Shown: positions 47,450-56,200 of the stretch, piece by piece
How positions within the stretch are numbered: position 1 is the stretch's first letter
Layout: every line of letters begins with the position of its first letter
Assembly: GCA_026417655.1 (NCBI GenBank)
Contig: JAOACS010000021.1
Coordinates: 62,001 to 126,000, forward strand
Source: Syntrophobacterales bacterium
GTDB lineage: Bacteria; Desulfobacterota; Syntrophobacteria; Syntrophobacterales; Thermodesulforhabdaceae
DNA: 64,000 nucleotides
Reading direction: 5' to 3'
Program-made: the position numbers and the translations under genes
Notes under the pieces: model-generated
What the model was told of the DNA's origin: nothing
The model's database searches: none
What the model saw: only the letters and a program-made list of their open reading frames with translations

Positions 47450-49282
47450 ATGTGTGGTATTATTGGCTACATTGGAAATCAGCAGGCTGTGCCTATTCTG
47501 ATAGAAGGTCTTAAACGGCTTGAATATAGAGGCTACGATAGTGCAGGCATTGCTTGCTATGATACTGAAAAGGGAGAAATAGTTAGAATAAGAGCTGTAG
47601 GGAAGATATCAGAGCTAGAAAAAAAATTACGTGATACAGTCATCCGGGCCTCTACTGGAATTGGTCACACAAGATGGGCAACCCATGGTGCTCCCAGCGA
47701 AAATAACGCTCACCCCCATAAATCGGGACCCTTTGTGGTTGTTCATAATGGTATCGTGGAAAATTACCGAGAACTAAGATCAAAGCTTACTCAGGAAGGA
47801 TATCAATTTACATCGGATACCGACACGGAAGTCATTGTAAAGCTCATGGAATACCTCTGGAACGAAAATAAGAATGAGTGGAAGGCCTTCCAAAAGACTA
47901 TCCAAAACATAAGAGGAACCTTTGCTATAGCAATCATATGCGAACATCTTCCCGACAGGATATTTGTTGCCCGTTATGAAAGTCCCCTTGTAATAGGTGT
48001 GGGAGAAGAGGGTTATTATGTAGCTTCCGATATTCCTGCTCTTCTTCCCTTTACTCAGAAAATCATCTACCTAAACGATAAAGAAATGGCCCTTATTAAA
48101 AAAGATAACCTTGAAATATACAATTTCAATGGAGAAGAACTGGAACCAAAAATCGAGTTAATCACATGGTCACCTACCCTTGCGGAAAAGGGCGGTTATC
48201 GCCACTTCATGCAAAAAGAGATATTTGAACAGCCTAGGGCTATCTCAGACACCATAAAGCCTTATCTCAACGTAGAAAAAGGCATAGTGTCTCTTCCCTA
48301 CGCCTCCGCTTTAGAAAACGTTTTCAACACAATAGAAAGAATAATATTTGTCGCCTGTGGTACCTCATACCATGCAGGGCTTGTGGGAAAGTATCTTTTC
48401 GAGGCGTTTTTAGGCCTTCCCTGTGAAGCGGATATAGCCTCTGAATTTAGATACCGACCGTCTATCCTAACGCCCCGGACTCTGGTGGTGGCTATAAGCC
48501 AATCGGGAGAGACGGCCGATACGAAAGGAGCAATCAAGGTCGCAAAAGAGATGGGAGCTCCAACCTGTTCCATAGTAAATGTTTTGGGAAGTAGTCTCTC
48601 TAGAATGACAGATTCAGTTATTTACACACATGCGGGTCCAGAAATTGGGGTAGCCTCAACCAAGGCTTTTACATCCCAGCTCGCCGCCCTTGTGTTGATG
48701 GCTCTACTGGGTATTCAAATACGGGAGGGTAAAACCTCCGATGAAGAGTTTATTAGCGCCCTTTTGGAGATTCCCCATAAGGCATCCAAGATCCTCGATA
48801 GTTCCTCACAGCTTGAAAAATGGGCACGTCCAATCTCCAAAGCCCAGACGGTTATTTACCTTGGCCGAAACCTGCTTTATGCGGTGGCACTTGAAGGCGC
48901 TCTCAAGCTCAAGGAAATTTCTTACATTCATGCAGAGGGTTATGCTGCGGGAGAAATGAAACATGGTCCAATAGCTCTTATCGATGAGAGAGTTCCTGTA
49001 GTATGCCTTACTCAAAGGGGGTTTTTCTTCGAAAAGATGAAAGCTAACATTGAAGAAGTGAGAGCTAGGGGAGGAAAGGTTTATCTTGTTGCCGACGAAT
49101 TACTTCGAAAAGAGGTAAGTGAGTTAGCTCACGAGTTATTTTTCGTCCCCTCTACGCACGATCTGCTCATTCCATTCCTTTTTATTATTCCTATGCAACT
49201 TCTTGCTTACTATGTGGCTGTAGAGAAGGGAACCGACGTAGATCAACCAAGAAATCTAGCGAAAAGCGTCACAGTAGAGTAA
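47450..49282 (+). CDS. glmS: Glutamine-fructose-6-phosphate aminotransferase
   Basis: GlmS makes glucosamine 6-phosphate for cell wall and outer membrane sugars. In 610 residues it has the N-terminal glutaminase with Cys1 after Met removal (MCGIIGYIG), the GHTRWATHG motif near residue 70, and two SIS sugar-isomerase domains (ISQSGETADT near residue 350, EISYIHAEGYAAGEMKHGP near residue 488). It ends with the invariant DQPRNLAKSVTVE. No glmS ribozyme is recognisable in the short 5' region. Confidence 0.97.
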   Translation: MCGIIGYIGNQQAVPILIEGLKRLEYRGYDSAGIACYDTEKGEIVRIRAVGKISELEKKLRDTVIRASTGIGHTRWATHGAPSENNAHPHKSGPFVVVHNGIVENYRELRSKLTQEGYQFTSDTDTEVIVKLMEYLWNENKNEWKAFQKTIQNIRGTFAIAIICEHLPDRIFVARYESPLVIGVGEEGYYVASDIPALLPFTQKIIYLNDKEMALIKKDNLEIYNFNGEELEPKIELITWSPTLAEKGGYRHFMQKEIFEQPRAISDTIKPYLNVEKGIVSLPYASALENVFNTIERIIFVACGTSYHAGLVGKYLFEAFLGLPCEADIASEFRYRPSILTPRTLVVAISQSGETADTKGAIKVAKEMGAPTCSIVNVLGSSLSRMTDSVIYTHAGPEIGVASTKAFTSQLAALVLMALLGIQIREGKTSDEEFISALLEIPHKASKILDSSSQLEKWARPISKAQTVIYLGRNLLYAVALEGALKLKEISYIHAEGYAAGEMKHGPIALIDERVPVVCLTQRGFFFEKMKANIEEVRARGGKVYLVADELLRKEVSELAHELFFVPSTHDLLIPFLFIIPMQLLAYYVAVEKGTDVDQPRNLAKSVTVE

Positions 49283-49297
49283 AAAAATCAGGACTAG

Positions 49298-49321
49298 AAA
49301 GGGGGCTAAAGGGCCCCCTTT
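49298..49321. terminator. Hairpin terminator between glmS and the convergent secreted-protein gene
   Basis: AAAGGGGGC pairs with GCCCCCTTT in a compact hairpin. No T tract follows on the plus strand; on the minus strand seven T residues lie about 10 bases beyond the stem. It probably serves as a barrier between two convergent genes. Confidence 0.7.
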
Positions 49322-49349
49322 CACTATTTAGTCTTGGGATATGGTTACC

Positions 49350-49700
49350 TTACTTTGCTGGCTTGGCTTCCTTGATCTCTTCTACTTTGATAGTCTGGGT
49401 AGCCTTATTTAGCTGACCCTTCACCTCAACCTCTTTTCCAACATAGTTCTTGAGATCCTTGCCATCAAGATTGAATTCTTTCTTGTCTTCAGTCTTGAGC
49501 AGGAATTTTTCCCCAGCGGCTTCGATCTTACCTTTCACTACCACACCCATTGCGGCTTCCTTTTTCTCAGGAGCAGCCTGAGTTTGCTGTGTTGGCTGTG
49601 TAGAAGCCGGCTTCTTCGCTTCATCGCTAGCTTGAGCTAAGGTAAAGGTAAGACCTACTGCAAGAGCTGTTACAAGACCTACCAGAGCTTGCTTTTTCAT
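49350..49700 (-). CDS. Small secreted protein with predicted OB-like C-terminal domain
   Basis: The 116-residue protein has a clear signal peptide (MKKQALVGLVTALAVGLTFTLAQA, cleavage near residue 24), a Pro/Ala/Gln-rich linker, and a C-terminal segment KGKIEAAGEKFLLKTEDKKEFNLDG...YVGKEVEVKGQL. The last part has the alternating beta pattern of small OB-fold periplasmic proteins (DUF5818/BOF-like). A GGAGGAAAA ribosome site precedes the ATG. Function is unknown; low-complexity linker suggests a tethered periplasmic domain. Confidence 0.75.
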   Translation of the reverse strand: MKKQALVGLVTALAVGLTFTLAQASDEAKKPASTQPTQQTQAAPEKKEAAMGVVVKGKIEAAGEKFLLKTEDKKEFNLDGKDLKNYVGKEVEVKGQLNKATQTIKVEEIKEAKPAK

Positions 49701-50098
49701 AGACTTTTTCCTCCATTTAACATCTAAGGTTTATTTATCTTATCGGCGCGGTAACCAACCTAACGATTGGTTTTTTCCGCTACCGTCACCCTATCTCTAC
49801 AGCATGCTTCATGCCAAAACTATAAGTGCCCAAAAAACAAAGGATTCTCAGATGAAACCCATAGGGAGGTCTAAATTATGAGAATTTTCCGTTCTTCCCA
49901 TCCTATGGTATCGTGAGAACATAAGATTCCCACTTCTGCGGTCCAACATGTTGAAGAGCTAGGTGAAGCTATCTCTAAAGATTGAAAGTGTGAAAAAGAG
50001 GAGCCTTTAAAAAAACCTTTCCGTGTTTTCCCAAAAATAACTATAATTTTAGCGTCCGAGAAGGGAACTTTTCATTTCTTGACCTGGATGGTGTAAAC
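49701..50098. other. 398-base gene-poor region upstream of the sensor kinase
   Basis: The gap separates two divergent genes. It contains a 12-codon open frame from 49878 (MRIFRSSHPMVS) with a strong GGGAGG site, a long-range pairing CCATAGG (49859-49865) with CCTATGG (49902-49908), and a perfect -10 box TATAAT at 50042-50047, 50 bases before the kinase start, with a poor -35 box. Nothing recognisable as a tRNA or known riboswitch was seen. Confidence 0.5.
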
Positions 50099-52639
50099 AT
50101 GACACTTAGAAAACGGTTTCTAACTACTATATGTCTTGTATCCATAGTCATTCTAGGTGCAACTTACATAGTTTCACAGCTTACATTCGTCCGTTCCTTT
50201 TCCCTTATTGAAGAGAGGGAAGCCCTTACAAGAAGTAAAACCATCCTTACTTATTTTACTTCTATTAAAAAGAGACTCAAAAGCCATGCCCAGGATTGGG
50301 CAGCCTGGGATGAAACATACCACTTTGTTAAAAATGGAGACCCGGAATATAGGGAACGCAATCTCATGGGAGAAACCTTTAAAAATCTTTCAATATCGTG
50401 GATGATCTTCTTCGATTATAACGGTAATATAATTGAAGAAGCGGGAACATCGCTTCCTGCTCCACTGGAATTAAAAAATCTTTTAATTTCTCGCCAGGAG
50501 ATCCTTAAATTTGAGGATACCCGTTCTCATCCCATCACTGGTGTTATAAATTCTTCTAGAGGAATTATCCTATATGCGTTAGCACCAATAGTGACAAGCC
50601 GATACGAAGGACCCATAGTGGGGACCCTTGTTCTGGGACGTCCAATCGATGAAGCTATGCTTTCAGAACTCACCTCTTCCGTAGGGGACTCAATTAAATT
50701 GTTCGTTGCCGAATCCCCTACAAAAGACAAAGATAAAATGCAACATTTAGAAATTTTATCGGAGAATTTACTCAGCATCTCAGGTATTATCCCTTTCGAT
50801 CACAATGGGATCTACTTTCAAGTGGAGTTTCCTAGAGAGATCTTCCAAGAAGCTCAACAGACCGAATGGCTATTTCTAACAACTGTAATGATGATGACTC
50901 TCGTAACATTGATCGTTGCTTGGTGGTTTATAGATCGAGGATCCCTTAAGGAGCTCCGGAAGCTTAAGGAAGAAGCTACAAAAAAAATTGAATCTAATGA
51001 TTTTTCCCCCCTAATCTCTGAAAATCTCAAGACAGAAGAATTCAAGGAACTTACAGCAGTTATCAACGCTTTGATTGAGAACCAAGAAGCTGCCATAATT
51101 TCTAAGATTGAGCAGGAGAAGGCTATTCTTTCCCTCTTCGATCGTCTTTTTATAGGGACAGTCCTTATCTCAAAAGAGGACTATAAAATTTTGTGGGTAA
51201 ACGGTACCTTTTTTCACATTACAGGATTCAAACCGGAAGATGTTATAGGGAAAAGATGTGACGAGACCTTGTGTATTGAAAGTTGCTCGAATAGTCCTGT
51301 TGAGATTGAAGAAAAGGGTTTCGATTTCAAAGAATGTAAGATTAAGACCTCTACTGGATCGGTATTAGAAGTTCTCAAATCCATAGTTCCCGTAAATTAC
51401 AGTGGAAAAGAGTGTCTTTTCGAGGCCTTCGTAGACATAACAGAGAGAAAACATCTAGAAGAAAAACTTCGTAGAGCCGAAAAATTTCAAACTCTAGGCC
51501 TTATTGCTGGAAGAGTTGCTCACGAGCTCAACAATCTTCTAACCTCACTAGTTATCTATCCTGAATTCCTACTTAAAACGGGTAACTACACAGGAAAGGA
51601 GCGCCACTACCTTGAAACAATGATGAGGTCCTCTTTTAGAGCATCGGAACTTGTAGAAGACCTTCTCACAATGACAAGACGTCAACTCCCCCTACGGGAT
51701 ACCGTATCTATGTCTAATTTAGTGCACGAGATCGCAACTTCCCCCGAATTGGAAAAGCTTCAAACAAACTATCCCCTTGTGGATTTCATCTTCTTCACAA
51801 GGGATAGCGAAGACCTGTGTACGCTGGGTTCTCAGGCTCATATCATGAGAGCTGTTATTAACCTCATGAAAAATTCGGCCGAAGCTATTGAAAGAGCTGG
51901 AAAGGTAGAGGTAAGTATTTTTAAAAGAACTCTCTTAGAACCCTACAGGGGGTATGAAGAGATTCCTCCTGGGGATTATGTCATTTTAGAGGTTAGAGAT
52001 ACTGGAAGAGGTATCTCAAACGAGGATCTCCCATATATTTTTGAGCCCTTTTATACTACAAAAAAGCTAGGCCAATCTGGGACAGGCCTTGGCATGACTG
52101 TTGTGTGGAATGTCATTAAAGACATGGACGGATACATAGATCTTGAAAGCACCTTAGGAAAGGGAACTACAGTAAGGCTTTTTTTACCAAATAAAGAATG
52201 CGAAAAGAACAAGCCTCTTGCCCACGTAGGTACGATAGATGAAGGTTATGAGTCCTTTAATCCCCTACGGGTGCTCGTTGTTGATGATCTTCCAGAACAG
52301 CGAGAAATGGCATCCCTCATCCTAAAACAAATGGGTGTAGAAGTAACTACCGCTTCCGGGATGGAAGATGCCCTGGAAATGCTTCGTCTTCAAAATTTTG
52401 ATCTTGTGCTGCTTGATATGGTATTAGGCAGTGGTCCCGATGGTCTCGAAGTTGCTCGTTCTATACTTCGAGAACGTCCTAACCAATCCATAGCCATAGT
52501 AAGTGGTTACGGAGAAAGCACTCGTGTAAAGGAAGCCCTCCATGAGGGTGTTCTCTGTTGCATAAAAAAACCATACCGTAGTGAAGATATTACAGAGGTT
52601 TTAAAAAGAATAAGAGTAAGTAACAAACAAACACCTTAA
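50099..52639 (+). CDS. Hybrid sensor histidine kinase with CHASE4-like, PAS and receiver domains
   Basis: The 846-residue membrane kinase has helix one at residues 7-27, a CHASE4-like extracytoplasmic sensor (about 35-260, with SHAQDWAAWDETYHFV near residue 60), helix two near 263-280, a PAS domain (about 345-455), the phospho-acceptor H-box RVAHELNN near residue 475, an ATPase domain with NLMKNSAEAIERAG and GRGISNEDLPYIFEPFYTTKK, and a C-terminal receiver with VVDDLPEQREM and phospho-acceptor LLDMVLG (about 720-840). It lies alone, upstream of a pilus locus. Whether it controls those genes is unknown. Confidence 0.9.
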   Translation: MTLRKRFLTTICLVSIVILGATYIVSQLTFVRSFSLIEEREALTRSKTILTYFTSIKKRLKSHAQDWAAWDETYHFVKNGDPEYRERNLMGETFKNLSISWMIFFDYNGNIIEEAGTSLPAPLELKNLLISRQEILKFEDTRSHPITGVINSSRGIILYALAPIVTSRYEGPIVGTLVLGRPIDEAMLSELTSSVGDSIKLFVAESPTKDKDKMQHLEILSENLLSISGIIPFDHNGIYFQVEFPREIFQEAQQTEWLFLTTVMMMTLVTLIVAWWFIDRGSLKELRKLKEEATKKIESNDFSPLISENLKTEEFKELTAVINALIENQEAAIISKIEQEKAILSLFDRLFIGTVLISKEDYKILWVNGTFFHITGFKPEDVIGKRCDETLCIESCSNSPVEIEEKGFDFKECKIKTSTGSVLEVLKSIVPVNYSGKECLFEAFVDITERKHLEEKLRRAEKFQTLGLIAGRVAHELNNLLTSLVIYPEFLLKTGNYTGKERHYLETMMRSSFRASELVEDLLTMTRRQLPLRDTVSMSNLVHEIATSPELEKLQTNYPLVDFIFFTRDSEDLCTLGSQAHIMRAVINLMKNSAEAIERAGKVEVSIFKRTLLEPYRGYEEIPPGDYVILEVRDTGRGISNEDLPYIFEPFYTTKKLGQSGTGLGMTVVWNVIKDMDGYIDLESTLGKGTTVRLFLPNKECEKNKPLAHVGTIDEGYESFNPLRVLVVDDLPEQREMASLILKQMGVEVTTASGMEDALEMLRLQNFDLVLLDMVLGSGPDGLEVARSILRERPNQSIAIVSGYGESTRVKEALHEGVLCCIKKPYRSEDITEVLKRIRVSNKQTP

Positions 52640-52786
52640 GAAAACCACTCCAAAACTTCCATCGTTTGAATCTTAAAAAGAGCCGTTGGTATTTCACAAT
52701 TTTTTCACGGGATCTCTGTCGACTCTCTAGATAATATATGATTGTCTTTATTTACTCTAAAAATAGTAAAGATAAAGGAGTAGGCC

Positions 52787-53179
52787 TTGAAAAGGGATAA
52801 GCTATTTAAGGGTTTAACGATATTATGCATTTTGCTCCTCCCATTCACTACCCATGGGCAAGAGGATCACCTATACTTTAACGGAAAAATAGAAGAATTC
52901 GACAAGGATAAGATTTTTATCTCCTTTGGTGATGGAAGGGGTTGTGCCCTTTGTCTTTGTAAAGGCGTAAGATATCTTGCCCATCTAAAACAGGATAATA
53001 CAATCTTAGAAGAACCAACCAGGGAGGGTAATATCTCAAAAGGCAAATGGGCTACGATTCTTGCGAAATCTGGAGATTACCCATTAACCTGCTTAATCCC
53101 ATCCAACCTAGCATTTCAAAATATCTGTAAGGCGAACCATTGTGCCTCAACGGTTATTGTAGAGGAGTATAGAAAATAG
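52787..53179 (+). CDS. Small cysteine-rich secreted protein before pilY1
   Basis: A TTG start at 52787 follows AAAGGAG. The 130-residue product has a signal peptide (hydrophobic residues about 8-22) and a mature part with six or so cysteines, including CALCLCKG and CKANHCAS. No family recognised. It lies 26 bases before pilY1 and is probably cotranscribed with it, so it may be a minor pilus-locus protein in the periplasm. Confidence 0.7.
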   Translation: MKRDKLFKGLTILCILLLPFTTHGQEDHLYFNGKIEEFDKDKIFISFGDGRGCALCLCKGVRYLAHLKQDNTILEEPTREGNISKGKWATILAKSGDYPLTCLIPSNLAFQNICKANHCASTVIVEEYRK

Positions 53180-53205
53180 GGTTTATAGTCAGGGAGCAGA
53201 GGCAA

Positions 53206-56200
53206 ATGAGGGGGATATGGTTTAAGGTTATCGTCCTATGGTTCATTGGGACTATCATGGCTTCGAGGATTTGGGCTGTTGAACAAACAAACTACTGTTA
53301 TATTCCTCCAGGTATATCAGTAGCTAGTAGTGTTTCTCCCCTTGTACAACTGGTCATAGGAAGGGACCACAAATTTTATTACGAAGCCTATAATGATGCC
53401 TCCGATCTAGATGACGACGGAATAATTGACGTTGGGTATAAACATTCCATTACCTACTATGGATATTTTGACCCATACAAATGTTATTCCTACGAAGGAA
53501 GCGGAGCAAATGCCAAGTTCGTTCCCAAGGCTGTAACAATCAATAAGTATTGTGATCAGGTAGATGGTGAATGGAGTGGTAACTTTCTTAATTGGCTTTC
53601 CATGTCGAGGATAGACATTCTAAAAAAGGTTCTTTACGGAGGGGAACGATTAACTGACTCTGCTAGCGAAACTGTTCTACAAGGAGCGTATATACCCCAG
53701 GATGCCCATAGCTGGGGAAAGGAATATAGCGGCGATGACACACCTAAACTTACCCCCTTTTCAAAGCCTGGTTCAGGAAGAAGACATTTATTCTGTATCA
53801 CCAGCACCTCTAAGTATGACGCTCACAAAATAAGAGTTGCAAAAAATGATACCAATAGAATATGGGACTGGGCATCTACGGAGAGAGCGGTATGTAGCGG
53901 GCCGGATACGCCTGGAGACTATCGCCGTGGGCCGGTAGGAACAAGAAGTGATATTGAAGATTATTACGTTCGAGTTAAGGTATGTGACTCTAAAGTAGGC
54001 CTTGAATCAAATTGTAAGGCCTACCACGATGATAAAGGCAATACAGTGTATAAGCCTATTGGATTACTTCAGAGATACGGAGAAGGTGACGGGAGCAAAT
54101 GGTGTTCAAAATCCCTCAAAAGCTGTAATACCAACTCAGATTGTAACATCTCAAATGACGGTCTTTGTGTCTATAAAGGAAGGATGTACTTTGGACTTCT
54201 CAGCGGTTCTTACACCAAAAACCTTAGTGGAGGTGTGCTTAGAAAGAATATCTGGAGTATCCAGGACGAGACAAATGCTCAAACCGGTATCTTTCAGTCT
54301 TCAGAAAACGTGGAAGGGAATATTATTCTTACCATCGATAGAATGAAAGTTATAGGGTTCCAATATTCCGACTATTCTTACCAGGATTCGGATGGAGGTA
54401 CCTGTGGATGGCTTACCCAAGCCCTCCAGGAGGGTCAGTGCCGGATGTGGGGAAATCCTATAGCCGAGATGATGTATGAGGCTCTCCGGTATTTAGTTGG
54501 TAAGGGAAGTCCAACCTCCCCTTTCACCTATAGCGGAACCCAGGATTCAGGCCTTAACCTTTCAAAACCAGATTGGGGTATCAAACAGGGAAACACCTAT
54601 TATCAAACAACCCAGTTATTTCCCTGGTGTGCCAAGCGATTTATGCTTGTTATTAGTGACATTAATAATAGTTATGACTCCGATAGTGTCCCTGGAAGTT
54701 TTTTTAGCTCATTTTCTGGCGATTTACCCAATTTAAATGTTTCTACTATAGCAAACACAATAAGCTCCCAAGAAAACATAAGAGGCAGTAAATTTATTGG
54801 GCAGGTAGAAACAAATACCGACTTTCTTTGCACTCCCAAAAATGTATCTACTCTTTCCAAAATAAGAGGAATCTGTCCCGAAGAGCCAACTAAACAAGGA
54901 AGTTATTATCCAGCATCTATCGCCTACTATGGAAACATAATCGCCAAGGATAATACTGGCTTAGGCTCTGATGTAAAAACCTATGCTGTTGCCCTTGCAT
55001 CTCCCCTCCCTGATATCGCCATAAAAGTAGGAGATCAGACCGTGAGGATTGTTCCAGTTGGTAAGTCCTTTAGTGGCTGCTTAAATGTTTATAATGCATG
55101 CGCTAGTAAGTGTAATCTTACGAGTGGGTCTAATGGGCTCCGCGTTATAAGTTGCTCTTCCGATGCCTTTTGCCCTACTAATCAGATTGTCGATTTCTAC
55201 ATTGACACAATTATTTACGACTCATCCAACAATATAACTAACCTAAGACTTCGAGTTAACTTTGAAGATGTCGAGCAAGGGGCAGACCATGATATGGATG
55301 CTATAATATTTTATGAGATCACACCCCAGGGATCTAATCAAGTCAAAGTAAAGGTCACATCCGAATATGCAGCAGGATGTATCGATCAGGTATTAGGCTT
55401 CAATATAAGCGGAACAACAGAGGACGGCACTTACCTTGTGGTAAAAGACAAGGACGTTGGTGGTGCAGATGGCGACACACCCTCTGCGGTATCAAACCTT
55501 CCTCTTACCTGGGAAAAGGTCTTTACAATATCGTCTAATGTCGCTGAACAGATCAAAGAGCCTTTGTGGTATGCTGCAAAATGGGGAGGCTTCGACGATA
55601 GAAATGGTAACAACCTTCCAGATCTTCAGAGTGAATGGGATCGCGATAGAGATGGAATCCCCGATACCTACTTTAAGGTTACAAACCCTCTAAGATTAGA
55701 AGAACAATTGGAAAAAGCCTTTCTCGATATACTTGGTCGTATTTCCTCTGGAACAACTGTTGTTGCTCTTCCCCCCACTTCAACAACTGAAGCTTCAATT
55801 ATGGCTAGGACCTACTTCTACCCTGAAAAAACAGCTGGAATCCAAAAAATGAGATGGATTGGTGAACTCTCCTCCCTATGGTTTGACCCTAACAGCTTGA
55901 TGAGAGAAAATACGGATAACTACGGCGAAAGTAATGTTATGAAGATTATGGATGTTAAAAAGGATTATCCTGTCAGTTTCATATTCAGTAGCACTGATAA
56001 TGCCTATGTGGCATGGATATATAATGATCTTGATAACACAGGAAATCCTAGATCCTGCACCCATACAAGTAAACATATTGAGGATATAGCGCCCGTATTT
56101 AGCTCAGGATCCCTCTTGATGCAAAAAGACCCCGACTCTAGAAATATTAAGACTTGGCTCGACACCAATAGCAACGAAATAGTTGAATCCAGCGAGGTTA

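Noticed and set aside
49752-49780. AACCAA...TTGGTT followed by T residues, terminator-like on the plus strand
   Set aside because: No plus-strand gene ends here; the stem is only 6 bp and AT-rich.
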